Numbered from the stretch's first letter, positions 33,390 through 44,127 are shown. The stretch: DNA of 64,000 nucleotides from Rhizopus arrhizus (GCA_024220505.1 JAKZZE010000011.1:1488001-1552000); one strand, 5' to 3'. Translations and numbers: made by a program. The notes: generated from the sequence alone by a model not told the origin.

Positions 33390-33973
33390 TACATGGAAAC
33401 GCTGAAGTACTATGGTATGAACAAGCGCACCATTTACCTTCAACAAGATAACGACCCAAAGCACAAGTCGAAATCCACAATGTCATGACTCCAACAAAAC
33501 AAGGTCCAGTACATCAACGATTGGCCACCTAACAGTCCGGATCTGAATCCTATAGAGCATGTGTGGCATTTGCTGAAACTTAGGTTAAGCCTTTATGAAC
33601 GAAAGGCCAGAAACATCGACGAGCTATGGGAATGAGTTGACGTTGAATGGAACAAGCTAGATAAAGATGTTTGTAGAAGTTACATTGACAGTATGCCTAA
33701 TCGCATAGCAGCGGTAATCAAATCAAAAGGGAGATTTACTCGTTATTAAATAAATACTACCCATTTTATAATATAACGCTTATAAAATTATTGCAACTAT
33801 TTCCTCTTTTCTTCCGCCATATGTTATCCTGATCAGTTTTATATGCGGGAAACGTAATACTCACTACCTAAGGTTACGCTCTGTAGGCATGGCTTGGATG
33901 TCGTACGGAGTGGAGGAGAAAAAAAAAGATAAAAATTATTTTAGGGCAGGTTGTCCCTATTTTTCACCTAGTG
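33390..33973 (+). mobile_element. Tc1-like element, family G, right-hand fragment (copy 2)
   Basis: Matches 43543-44127 of the intact family-G element with a few changes and ends in GGTTGTCCCTATTTTTCACC and CTAGTG before TA (33974-33975). Everything left of the internal TA at 33390 is replaced by Tc1 family F. Confidence 0.88.
33392..33749 (+). pseudogene. Tc1 transposase C-terminal fragment, family G copy 2
   Basis: Last third of the transposase seen intact at 42878-43900: METLKYYGMNKRTIYLQQDND..., SPDLNPIEHVWHLLK, KGRFTRY. In-frame TGA codons replace a Trp (about 33487) and an Arg (about 33633). It retains the second Asp and the Glu of the catalytic triad but is not functional. Confidence 0.85.
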
Positions 33974-34243
33974 TAAAGCACTTTATTTACTTGAAAAACA
34001 AAAAAACTGTGCCTGTATCTATTAATTATAATTGCCTTGTAACAAGATGTTAACAAAGCTTCTTTTTTTTTATTCTTTTTAGAATATACACGTAATCTTT
34101 TGCTATAGTGTAAAAGCATTTGTATTTTTATAAAATATATTTACTGTTAGATTCTTGTTTTCATTTGAATAAGGAACCTTTTATTGCTATGCTCTTTTTT
34201 TTTTCATTAGGTCTTTTTTTTTAACTTTGTCTTTTTTTTTTAC

Positions 34244-34501
34244 TGTCATGAGTCTGCGCCATATGAATTTTACACTTCCGAACAAGTCTATTCTGATTGG
34301 CCCATGTATTGATATAGTCTCGAAGGTTCGTGAACTGCCTCTTACATTTGCCAGAACCTTCGAGCGTGTAAATTGTTAAATTAAGAGAAAAGTATAAATA
34401 CATCTCCAATTACTTTCAATAAAAGACAATCTTAGAATTAAACAGAATAAATAATACTTTCCTAAGTTTTATTTATAAACCTATTTCCGACTCTTATTTT
34501 A
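34244..34501 (+). repeat. 5' LTR of Ty3/gypsy element 2
   Basis: 258 bp; TATAAATA promoter-like motif near 34393 and AATAAA near 34419. It matches the 3' LTR (39074-39331) throughout as far as I can see. Confidence 0.93.
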
Positions 34502-34516
34502 TGGTGGAGAAGCTGC
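34502..34516 (+). other. Primer-binding site of Ty3/gypsy element 2
   Basis: TGGTGGAGAAGCTGC immediately after the 5' LTR. Starts TGG as expected for pairing with tRNA 3' CCA. Confidence 0.7.
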
Positions 34517-34560
34517 TCTTTCCCTACGCCTATATTTTCTGATCTCTGCATATTCTCTCA

Positions 34561-35790
34561 GTGTTTATCGCTATCTCTACTACTCTATGTCATCTTCAAC
34601 TTCTAGCTCTACTCTCTCAGCTCCTTACTGAGAGTCGTGTTCCTCTCTCTGGTCTCGTTCCTGTTTACGATCCCAAGGACAGTATCAACAACTGGTTCCA
34701 GCAATACGATCGCCATTGTACTCGCCTTGGGCTCAACTCTGAACAAAAGCTGCGTCATATTGGTCCCTACCTTCCGCCTGCCATCGCTAGTTGGGTTTCC
34801 CGCTCTCCTCGTACGCAAACCTGGTCTCAACTCAAAGATGCTCTGATCAAGACCTACGGTTTTCCTCCTCTCAAACATAAACAGATTGTTCGTAGTCGTT
34901 TGGAATCTCTCCGTCAGGGTAAGATGCCGTCTCGTCAGTTTGCTGTCTTGTTTGAGGACATTCTTTTGGACTTTCCTGATGGTCACTCTTTGGATGCTGA
35001 CACCCTGCGTGCGATCTACCTTCGTGTTATGAATCCTGGAATGCGCAAGCTTATTCTTCCCAATGTCCCTCACTTGGCTACCTGGACTGCTATCAACGAG
35101 TCTGCTGTGTCCATTGAAGAATCTGTCGCCTTGGACGAAGCTATCCTTGAACGTGACTTTGCTAACCTCTCTTTGGGTGCTCCTTCTTCTCCTGCTTTGC
35201 CACCTATTGCTGCCTCTGCTTCTGACCCATCTCCTATGGAAATCGATGCTTTCCAACGTTCGTCTCGCTCTGGTTCTTCTACTTCGCCTTCTGGTCGGTC
35301 TCGTGTATCAGGTGCTACACGCTCCCAACCCCGCGGAAGGGATACCTTCCGTCGTTGGACTGACGACGGGCGTCCAATCTGTGGTCATTGCGACAAGGTC
35401 GGTCATCTTAGCAAGAAGTGTCGCCAACGCAGTCATCAATCAATCAATCAAGTTGAACTCTCTTCTGAAACGGATGGTGCTCTTTCGGTCTCTCAACCCA
35501 CAGTTAATACGGTTCAAATGCCTATGGCCGATTCTGACAAGTACGCTGCTGTTTCAATTGAGGATGACCCCATCCTGGCTCAATCAAGTATCACTGCCAT
35601 TGCTCCCGCTGTATCTCCTGAAGAAGACGCCGTTTCCACTCCTCGTATCCAGATCACACTTCAAGGTTACAGGTCTCGTGCACTTGTCGATACCGGCGCC
35701 AACATTTCTGCCTTACGTACCTCCGTGGCTGAAAAGCTTGGTCTCTCCATCGACAAGACAACTGCTGCAACATTCACGAATTGCAGATAA
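34561..35790 (+). CDS. Gag and start of protease, Ty3/gypsy element 2
   Basis: Gag region (SINNWFQQYDRHCTRLGL, RQFAVLFEDILLDFPDG), Ser/Arg-rich linker, CCHC knuckle CGHCDKVGHLSKKC (about 35381-35424) and the protease active site ALVDTGANISAL (Asp at about 35689). The frame opens at 34561 with GTG, which is not a normal eukaryotic start. The first ATG nearby (34587) lies in another frame and stops at 34631, so either the true start is non-AUG or a frameshift has occurred near 34625. The frame ends at TAA 35790 inside the protease; the pol frame (+1) takes over, so protease is split between two frames. Confidence 0.83.
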   Translation: MFIAISTTLCHLQLLALLSQLLTESRVPLSGLVPVYDPKDSINNWFQQYDRHCTRLGLNSEQKLRHIGPYLPPAIASWVSRSPRTQTWSQLKDALIKTYGFPPLKHKQIVRSRLESLRQGKMPSRQFAVLFEDILLDFPDGHSLDADTLRAIYLRVMNPGMRKLILPNVPHLATWTAINESAVSIEESVALDEAILERDFANLSLGAPSSPALPPIAASASDPSPMEIDAFQRSSRSGSSTSPSGRSRVSGATRSQPRGRDTFRRWTDDGRPICGHCDKVGHLSKKCRQRSHQSINQVELSSETDGALSVSQPTVNTVQMPMADSDKYAAVSIEDDPILAQSSITAIAPAVSPEEDAVSTPRIQITLQGYRSRALVDTGANISALRTSVAEKLGLSIDKTTAATFTNCR

Positions 35791-38700
35791 CTCGGGTGCT
35801 TCCTCGCGTGGAACTGTGCGTATTCAAACAATGATAGGCCCAATTGATACCACCCTGGTGTACCATGTGGTGGATACTCTCTCTCACCCTGTTATCCTCG
35901 GCTACCCTCAATTGAAGCGTCTTGGTGCTATCATTGATACAAGCAACAATCAAGTCCGTTTCCCTTTGGTCGACTCTGGTCTGTCTCCTACGGGTGTCTC
36001 TGGTTTCTCTGGTCGTCCTGGTCTCTCTGGTGCTTCCTCGGTGGTTCCCTCGGTCTGTTCTATGGTCTCGTCCCTTCGTCTTCCCGGTCAACATCACGCT
36101 TATGTTGATATCCGTGGTACTCCTAATTCTGCTGCCTTTGTGTCGACTCCTCCTGAAGTTGCCGCTACCAAGTGTCTCTCCATTGCTGCTGGTTTTGTCA
36201 ACTTTGATAAGGATGGTATAGCTACAGTACAATTGGCTAATTTAGGTAGAGAATCAAAACATATAAATAAAGGACAGAAAATCGCTTCTTACCAGTACTT
36301 GTCTCCGTCCCTTCGAATTTATTCAATTAACAAATCAACTGAGTCATCTGTTAAGTCTTCTGCATCACCTACTGTTGACTTCTCCCCTTATATTGGCAAG
36401 CACTTATCTCCTTCGGAACGTGAGGCTATGCAAGCTCTCCTTCAAGAGTTCCCTGATTGTTTCAATTCGAAGCCAACTTCGGTGACTCCTCTGGTCAAGC
36501 ATGATATTGATACTGGTGAATCTCGTCCTCTCTCACAACCTCCATATCGTGCTTCTGCCGCAGAAAACGAAACCATCGACTCACTTCTTGACGACATGCT
36601 CAAGCAAGGTATCATTCGTCCAAGCAATTCTCCATGGTCTTCCCCTGTGGTCATTGTCCGTAAACATGATGGTTCTCCTCGATTCTGTGTCGACTATCGT
36701 CGATTGAATGCCGTCACTACTAAGGATGTCTATCCTCTTCCACGTATCGACGACACGGTCCATTCTCTGGGTCAAGCTAAGGTGTTCTCTACGCTGGATT
36801 TTACGTCTAGCTACTGGCAAATTGAACTGGATGATGCTGCCAAACCCAAATCTGCTTTTATCTGTCGTAGAGGCCTCTATGAATTTGTGCGTATGCCTTT
36901 CGGTCTCACGAATGCTCCCGCTACAATGCAACGACTAATGGACTCTGTCCTGGCTGGTCTCAAATGGCAGGTGTGTCTCGTATATTTGGATGATATAATT
37001 TGCTTTAGCTCGTCTCTTGAACAACATCTGGTTGGTTTGCGCTCTGTTCTTACCCGTCTCCGCGATGCTTCTCTTACGGTGAACCTCAAGAAGTGTAAGT
37101 TCGCATGCGATCGCATTTCATTCCTCGGCTATGTTATCTCCCCTAGTGGGCTGCATACTGATCCTGAAAAGATTCGTGCGGTCGCTGACTTTCCTCAGCC
37201 TGTCGATGTTCCGTCTCTCCGTTCTTTCCTTGGTCTAGCTGGCTATTACCGTTGCTTTATTAGCAAGTTTGCTGCTATCGCCGCTCCTCTCAACGATCTA
37301 CTCAAGAAAGACGCTACTTGGACGTGGTCTGACACTCATCAACAAGCTTTTGGTACGCTGAAGACGGCTCTGACTTCTGCTCCCGTTCTACGCTTCCCCG
37401 ATTTCTCGCACCCTTTCGAACTTCATACCGATGGTGCCTGTACCGCTGGGATTGGTGTTATTCTCTGTCAGCGCGATCCTCGGAACAACAGGGCTTATGC
37501 TGTCGCCTTCGCTTCCCGCTCTCTGTCTCCTGCCGAGCGCAATTATGGTGTCTCCGAAGTCGAAGCTTTGGCCGTCGTCTGGGGTATCAAGAAATTTGCC
37601 CCCTATCTGGCATCCACTAAATTCACTGTCATCAGCGATCACCATTCTCTCCAGTTCTTGAACAAAAGCAAATCTGTCGATCTTCGTGGTCGTTTGGCTC
37701 GTTGGACTCTTGCCTTGCAACAGCATGACTTTGACATCGTTTACCGTCCTGGTTCCAAGAACGCTGGCCCGGATGCTCTCAGTCGCTACCCGGTTCCCTC
37801 TAGGTCTTCCTCCGCCTCTCTCATGGTCAATTCCCTGCAGGCCTCCGATTTCTCCTCTGCCCAAGCTGCTGATCCTTATTGTCAACGGTTACTTCGCGGT
37901 CCTCTTCCTTCTGGTTTTTCCTTCGAGTCTGGTATCCTCTTCTGTGGCCCCCGCCCGGTACTCCCTGCCTCACTTCGTAACGAAGTCTTTGAGCTCCTTC
38001 ATGCTCACCCTACTTCTGGTCATCTTGGTGTTGGTCGTACCCTTCAACGGTTCTCTCGGCTCTTCTATGCTTCTGGTTTGAACAATTGGGTAAAAGAAAT
38101 GATTAATCAATGTGATACTTGTCAACGTGTGAAAGGTTCGAACACCACGCTAGGCCATACCAACCTCAAGCATTCGCTCTCTCCGGCTCACCCTTTCGAC
38201 ATGATTGCTGTTGACACCTTTGGTCCTCTGCCCACGTCTCGATCTGGTAACAAGTATATCATTGTCATTCAGGACCTCTTCTCTCGCTACGTCGTTCTCA
38301 ATGCTGTGCCTGAAAACAGCGACAAGTGGGTTATCGAATCTCTGTCTAAGATCTTTGCCACTCATGGTATTGTGCGTACCATCCTCAGTGATAATGGTAA
38401 ACCATATGCTGGTACCCTCTTGCGATCCTTGGCTCTCCAACTCGGCATCAAGCAAAAGTTTACGCCCGCATATCACCCTCAAGCAAATGGTCTGGTGGAA
38501 CGTTTTATGGCTACCCTTAGGAATATGATTGTCGCGTTTATGGACCTCAAGTATCATCAAGTCACCTGGGACGAACATCTGAATGAATTCCAGCTGGCCT
38601 ACAACTCGAGTGTGCATGACTCTACCAAGTACTCTCCCTTCTCGGTTGTCTTTGGCCGTGAACCTCGTGTCCTCGCTCAACCTGACTTTGGTGAGGCTCC

Positions 38701-39142
38701 TATCTCAGTGAATGAATATCAACAAGAAGTTCAACAATTTCTGACTAAAGCTCACGGTGTTATTCAACTGGAAAACTGGAGAACCCAGGCTAACAACCCA
38801 CTCAAGTACAATCAACATCGCACAGCACCTACGTTCTCTCCTGGTGATAAGGTACTGGTCGACTTCCCAGTCCAGTCGAATTCTGCTCAAGGTCGTGCTG
38901 CCAAACTGGTTCGTTCTGCTCGCGGTCCTTTCCAGATTCTCAAGGTCTTAGGTTCTGATCGTTTTGATGTGGTAGATCCTGTTACGAGGAAGGTCTGGTC
39001 GAATGTGCATGCTGAAAGGCTCAAGAAATATAATGGACGAAATGAGGACATTTCTCAGTCAAGACCCCCCGGATGTCATGAGTCTGCGCCATATGAATTT
39101 TACACTTCCGAACAAGTCTATTCTGATTGGCCCATGTATTGA
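35763..39142 (+). CDS. Pol of Ty3/gypsy element 2: end of protease, RT, RNase H, integrase
   Basis: The frame is open from 35063, but only the part after about 35770 (IADNSGASSRG...) is protein-like; it is +1 to gag. It contains the protease end (HPVILGYPQLKRLGAI), RT with VYLDDIICFS (about 36977-37006), RNase H (LHTDGACTAGIGVIL), integrase HHCC zinc domain (HAHPTSGHLG to CDTCQRV), catalytic motifs AVDTFGPLP, ILSDNGKPY and HPQANGLVERF, and GPF-type motif RGPFQILKV. The last 23 codons lie inside the 3' LTR (from 39074). Expression needs either a +1 shift near the gag stop or repair of a one-base insertion; I cannot tell which. Confidence 0.9.
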
Positions 39143-39331
39143 TATAGTCTCGAAGGTTCGTGAACTGCCTCTTACATTTGCCAGAACCTTCGAGCGTGTA
39201 AATTGTTAAATTAAGAGAAAAGTATAAATACATCTCCAATTACTTTCAATAAAAGACAATCTTAGAATTAAACAGAATAAATAATACTTTCCTAAGTTTT
39301 ATTTATAAACCTATTTCCGACTCTTATTTTA
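39074..39331 (+). repeat. 3' LTR of Ty3/gypsy element 2
   Basis: 258 bp. It encodes the end of Pol to the stop at 39142. No polypurine tract precedes it: the adjacent bases are AAGACCCCCCGGA, unlike the GGAGAGGGGG of element 1. Confidence 0.93.
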
Positions 39332-39647
39332 TTACTTTTAATTCTTCAGCTTCTTTTTTTTTTTCCCAAACGCAACTATTTCGTTACATTCTGTTACACG
39401 TTTCTAATGAGCTAAGCTAAAGATCACAGACTGCCTTCCTAATATGTATTCTTCTGATCAAAATAATCGCAGAATGCTTTTGATTTCCGCATTTTGCCCT
39501 CAAAAATAAAAAAAGATATCGGTCTTTCAACGATAGAGGAGAACAAGCTTTCCAAAAAAAGATCATCTGTAAAAAAAAAGACATTTTTTTAAAACGTGAA
39601 TAACTTTATGAATATTTACCCTATAATGAAAAAAATAACATTATTTA

Positions 39648-40255
39648 CAGTTGTTGGAATAATTGTTCGGATGTTTTGCAATTTTATACTTTTTGCTTTG
39701 TATCTCTGCAGTCAGATAGGATAGAGCTACTTACAATACCTCATTAGAAAGCGACAGCTGTCATGTATAGCATATAAAAAGTTAAGGTTATGAGATTACT
39801 TTCATATATAGTAAGGTCAAATTGAGTTAAGCATATGCATTCGAACAATTTTTCCAACTCAATGCATTCTATAATGATGATGTCATTGACGTTTCTGACA
39901 TCATAAATGCAGCATTACAAAATGACGTAATAATGAAATAGCGCTTTTGCTTTTAGTCAGATCTTAAAATATATAAATAAGGCTGGATTTTGCAGTGTTT
40001 CCCTTCTATCTCGTACAGCCTATACTTCTTTATATCATGGTATATCCTTGATCTCGTAGCAAGCAAGAAAGCATTCGGTCGCTGTTGGAAAAAGGTTTAT
40101 CATACTCAGAAGTCATGAAACGTGTTTCAGGAGTATCAAGGTCCACTTTGAGCAAGTACAAGAACTTGTATGCACCTAAACGTACTCGAGGTCATGCTGG
40201 TAGAAAGATTACTATAAGCTCAATAACAAAGAATTACCTGAAGAGAGAGCTTATA
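39648..40255 (+). mobile_element. Tc1-like element, family D, left fragment (copy 2)
   Basis: Starts CAGTTGTTGGAATAATTGTT after TA (39646-39647) in R. The inner inverted motif CATTCGAACAATTTTTCCAACT near 39838-39860 mirrors the terminus (IR/DR). It shares about 170 bp with 13510-13680. It ends at 40255 where family H begins; the rest of the element is not found beyond 41857. Confidence 0.82.
40037..40255 (+). pseudogene. Tc1 transposase N-terminal fragment, family D copy 2
   Basis: ATG 40037, TGA at codon 5, then an HTH domain in one frame: SIRSLLEKGLSYSEVMKRVS, STLSKYKNLYAPKRTRGHAG. This is the DNA-binding half that fragment 1 (13688-14525) lacks. It is cut at 40255 by Tc1 family H. Confidence 0.8.
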
Positions 40256-41857
40256 CAGTAAGGGACAAAATCAGTCCGTTTTTTGGTTTTTTCGCAATGC
40301 CTCGCCGGGAATTAAGCTTAGAGCTCTGCTTTGCTGACGAAAAATTTGTCTCTTCCTTCAACAAAGTTGACAATATTTGTCGGAAATGGTATTTTTTATT
40401 TTCCGCCATGTTATAAGAAGATATATTGAAAATAATGTATTTTTATTTTTTTGAATTTCGATTAGTACTTGGTATCGCGGCCCTTACGCTGGATTACGTC
40501 CCGAACTCGACGGGGCATAGAGTGAATAAGGTTTCCACAGTACTCTGGAGTTGCTAGGTCATACCAAAGCTTCGAAACCCGGTCAAAAAATGCTTGGTCA
40601 GTCTCAACCACAGAAGAAGGTGGTCTTGTCATCTGTTCCTTCTTTTTAAGCATGGCCCATGCATTTTCAATTGGGTTAAGGTCAGGGGAGTATGCTGGCC
40701 AACTCAGGAGCTTAATCTTGTTCTTTTGGAACCATTTTGAAGGAGCTGAAGCACAATGGATGCTTGCATTATCTTGTTGAAAGATCATGTCCTTACTTTG
40801 CAGGCCATAATACTTCAATGTCTCCTTGTATTCCTCCTCAAGTACTGACGTGTATAGCTCACCATTTACATTACTTTGTAGCCAGGACATGTAGCCCCCT
40901 CCGTGTATAGTTATGCAACTCCAAAGCATGATCCCGCCTCCTCCATAAGCATGTTTCTTTTTGTAGTGATGGTCTCGATAAGGTGCATTATCCTCTTTCC
41001 AAGCGTATTCTAGGCCATTAGACCCTCTTTTTTGGATCTTTGTCTCATCAGAAAAGACAACGCGTTCCCAATCAGTCTCGGACCAGTCTTTATGAGCCTT
41101 TGCCCAATCATATCGTGCCTTTTGCTTGTCATTATTAAGTGGAAGTACCGTCTTTTTCTTAGTCGATTTTAGACCTTTGCGTTTCAAAGTACGAGCAATT
41201 GTTTTTGGATTGACCATTTGATCTGGTTTTTTAACGCCAAAGGAAGCATCGGCTGCGCTTTTAGATAAGCCAAGTCGTATGTCTCTAGCTGCTTTGGTTT
41301 CCTCCCTAGTTGTGAGTAAACGATGTCTACCCGCGCTATTTTTTGACTGCAACTTGGTTTTCCTTGAAATTCTTCGAATCATGGACTTTCCACAGCCTAC
41401 TTTTTTTTAATTACATCCCATGGAATGGAGTGGTTCAACATGTTTTCAATTTGGGCATGTTTGTCGGCATTCTTTGCTGTCATGGCGTGTTTGGCTAATC
41501 TGAGATGAGATAAATGAGGAAAAAGAAAAAATGTAAAAAAATAAAAGAAGCTAAAATATGAGAACACGTTAGCGTTCACTGACGTCATAAGACGTACCAA
41601 ACTAAATCTCAAGTCAGTCCAGTGACTGTTTCTGGAGATATGGTGTCTAATGCAAAATCGGGCGTTAGCAACAATCACGGAAAATCACGTTTTCCGCCAT
41701 AACTACAGAGAAAATGGTGGTAGAAGCAATTAGGTTACACCAATAATTTTGTCTAGCTTGCGTGCAAATGTTTCGTCAGCAAAGCGAAGCCCTAAGTTTA
41801 ATTCCCGGCGAGGCATTGCGAAAAAACCAAAAAACGGACTGATTTTGTCCCTTACTG
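40256..41857 (-). mobile_element. Tc1-like element, family H, ~95-bp inverted repeats
   Basis: Starts CAGTAAGGGACAAAATCAGT after TA (40254-40255) and ends ACTGATTTTGTCCCTTACTG before TA (41858-41859). Inverted repeats of about 95 bp. Left flank is family D, right flank is the end of a family-G element at a position where that element has a natural TA, so the flanks come from two different elements. Confidence 0.93.
40462..41483 (-). pseudogene. Tc1 transposase, family H, frame change at an A8 run
   Basis: ATG at 41483 (MTAKNADKHAQIENMLNHSI) gives 28 codons, then a TAG directly after a run of eight A. In the -1 frame the protein continues GCGKSMIRRISRKTK... to TAA 40462. Motifs: FSDETKIQKRGSNG, YGGGGIMLWSC, FQQDNASIH and SPDLNPIENAW (DD34E); all catalytic residues are intact. 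A one-base loss in the A run makes it a pseudogene; alternatively the A-run followed by a stop is the layout of a programmed -1 frameshift. Total 1022 nt fits either. I call it broken with reservation. Confidence 0.75.
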
Positions 41858-41944
41858 TAGCGTCATGAGGCGACCTTCTCTTAATGCTATATGCTGCATG
41901 AAATGAAATTTTCGAAAAGGTTGTCCCTATTTTTTCACCTAGTG
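41858..41944 (-). mobile_element. Tc1 family G, terminal 87-bp fragment (copy 3)
   Basis: Reverse complement of the left end of the intact family-G element (42479-42565), ending in CTATTTTTTCACCTAGTG before TA (41945-41946). Inner part replaced by family H. Confidence 0.88.
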
Positions 41945-42478
41945 TATACTAAATTTGGATGTCGTTTCCTAAACAGTAACAGTTTTACGTGTACTAAAGA
42001 AATGTTTTTTTTTTCCTTGTTTTGTTTCAGAGAACATATTTAACATTGAGGATACAAAAGATATAAAAGAAAACTCAACAATGGTTAAAATGTAAGTTTG
42101 TAACAACAAAAATAATACCAGGTCTAACGTCGTTTTTCTTTTTTTTTTTCTTTTTATATTAAGGATTTCTAATGGGACACAAATGGATGACGAACATGAA
42201 CCTCATGAGTAAAGTTATTCTTTCCAACAGATAAAACTATAAGAATATCAAACTTATATTACTGCTTGTTGCTGCAAAGCCCTTTTTGATAAAGGAAGTT
42301 GGCAATGTTAACATCTCTAATGGCTAATGGCTAATGGCAAATTACACCCATGTGCAAACATAAAGTAAGTAATGAACTAATATAAGCTTAAAAACATATA
42401 TTCTATTATGTTATCTGTCATAAAAAATAATAAAGCACTTTATTTACTTGAAAAATAAAAAAACTGTGCTTGTATCTA

Positions 42479-44127
42479 CACTAGGTGAAAAAATAGGGAC
42501 AACCTTTTCGAAAATTTCATTTCATGCAGCATGTAGCATTAAGAGAAGGTCGCCTCATGACGCTAGCAATATGTTAAACCGAGGTTAATGTATGAAGTAT
42601 TTCATCAAAATATGATGAGCCAACTATGGAAAATAAGGGAGTAATGCATATATAATTGGCCGAATTTTAGATACTCCACAGCTCAGTTTTAGACCATATT
42701 TCGTACTCTTCTAGTTTGACCTGGAATATCAGCTACAATTAAAATGCAAACCGATTCTAATATTAGCTATGCACGTTCCTATAATTAATAATATAAAATG
42801 AATGCTGTTTTCTTTTATTCATATATTCTTTTTTTTTCGTTATATTCTTCTTACTTCCTGCGAAATTTCTCTTACTTATGCTTCGCGCTTTACCTCAAGA
42901 CACGCAAGACAGCATCAAGTCTGTACTTATGAGCAATAGAAGCCCAAATGATATTGTTGGTAAATTTGGTATCCATCCCAAGACAGTTAGGAGATATAGA
43001 AACAAGTTATTTGGGCCAATGGTACCCGCAACACGTGGTAGACATACACTTGTGTCATCTGCTACGAAGGAATATATCATGGTATTACTGATTAAAGGAG
43101 CCCTAAAGACAGCCAAGGACGTACATCGGATGCTCATACAACTTGGGTATTCTATGACTTACCGTTCAGTAATAAACGTCCTTGTATCAATGGGTTTTTA
43201 TTCTAGGCGTAAAAAGAAGCAGCCTCTTTTACCTAATAACCACCGCAAGCAGAGGTTAGCATGGGCAAAGAAGTATCAAAACTGGTCTATACAACAGTGG
43301 CATCAAGTAGTGTTCTCCGATGTAACGAAGATCAACATTTGGGGATCTGATGGCTGCAGATACTATTGGACCCAGCCTGGTGATGTCCTTCGTCCACACC
43401 ACATAGATCTTTCAATGAAGCATGGTGGCGGCAAATTGATCATGTGGGGATGTATAACCAGTGAGGGATCAGGATATGCGTGCCAGGTATACGATGGTAC
43501 CATGGACTCCTTGGTGTACCAGCATATTCTTGGAACAACTTACATGAAAACGCTGAAGTACTATGGTATGAACAAGCGCACCATTTACCTTCAACAAGAT
43601 AACGACCCAAAGCACAAGTCCAAATCGACAATGTCATGGCTCCAACAAAACAAGGTCCAGTACATTAACGATTGGCCACCGAACAGTCCGGATCTGAATC
43701 CTATAGAGCATATGTGGCATTTGCTGAAACTTAGGTTAAGCCTTTATGAACGAAAGGCCAGAAACATCGACGGGCTATGGGAACGAGTTGACTTTGAATG
43801 GAACAAGCTAGATAAAGATGTTTGTAGAAGTTACACTGACAGCATGCCTGATCGCATAGCAGCGGTAATCAAATCAAAAGGGAGATTTACTCGTTATTAA
43901 ATAAATACTACTCATTTTATAATATAACGATTATAAAATTATTGCGACTATTTCCTCTTTTCTTCCGCCATATGTTATCCTGATCAGTTTTATATGTGGG
44001 AAACGTAATACTCACTACCTAAGGCTACGCTCTATAGGCATGGCTTGGATGTCGTACGGAGTGGAGGAGAAAAAAAAAAAGTTAAAAATTATTTTAGGGT
44101 AGGTTGTCCCTATTTTTTCACCTAGTG
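42479..44127 (+). mobile_element. Tc1-like element, family G, intact copy
   Basis: Starts CACTAGGTGAAAAAATAGGG after TA (42477-42478) and ends CCCTATTTTTTCACCTAGTG before TA (44128-44129). Inverted repeats are short, about 26 bp. Both flanks are R copy D, so the insertion is clean. It encodes one uninterrupted transposase. This is the only Tc1 element of the ~1.6 kb class in the window without a visible coding lesion. Confidence 0.94.
42878..43900 (+). CDS. Tc1-like transposase, family G, intact, 340 aa
   Basis: Cut-and-paste transposase. Residues 1-120: two helix-turn-helix units (NDIVGKFGIHPKTVRRYRN; LKTAKDVHRMLIQLGYSMTY), although the usual GGRPxx linker reads TRGRHTLV. DDE core: Asp148 (VVFSDVTKINIW), Asp241 (LQQDNDPKHKSK), Glu277 (SPDLNPIEHMW), spacing 35 where most families here have 34. 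HGGGKLIMWGC lies between. FSDVTK has Val where most relatives have Glu, not a catalytic position. The length equals the reconstructed length of the dead relatives. It could supply transposase for copies 2 and 3 ends, but both of those are truncated. Confidence 0.93.
   Translation: MLRALPQDTQDSIKSVLMSNRSPNDIVGKFGIHPKTVRRYRNKLFGPMVPATRGRHTLVSSATKEYIMVLLIKGALKTAKDVHRMLIQLGYSMTYRSVINVLVSMGFYSRRKKKQPLLPNNHRKQRLAWAKKYQNWSIQQWHQVVFSDVTKINIWGSDGCRYYWTQPGDVLRPHHIDLSMKHGGGKLIMWGCITSEGSGYACQVYDGTMDSLVYQHILGTTYMKTLKYYGMNKRTIYLQQDNDPKHKSKSTMSWLQQNKVQYINDWPPNSPDLNPIEHMWHLLKLRLSLYERKARNIDGLWERVDFEWNKLDKDVCRSYTDSMPDRIAAVIKSKGRFTRY

Larger units (their letters stand above)
34244..39331 (+). mobile_element. 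Complete Ty3/gypsy retrotransposon 2
   Basis: Two 258-bp LTRs (TGTCATGAG...CTTATTTTA), apparently identical, in R copy C with the 4-bp target duplication TTAC (34240-34243, 39332-39335); the uninterrupted R sequence has a single TTAC at this place. Clearly more GC-rich, with C- and T-ending codons, than element 1 and the surrounding DNA, so it belongs to a different lineage. gag and pol are in different frames. Confidence 0.95.
33974..39647 (+). mobile_element. R element copy C (both ends missing)
   Basis: R sequence starts at the TA next to family G (matching about 42428 of copy D), is interrupted by Ty3/gypsy element 2 (34244-39331), resumes at 39332 and stops at the TA bordering Tc1 family D (39646-39647), before the usual R terminus. 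Confidence 0.7.

Noticed and set aside
34609..38890. Many minus-strand frames of 60-215 codons opposite Ty3/gypsy element 2
   Set aside because: Antisense shadows of the GC-richer gag-pol genes; no motifs of their own.
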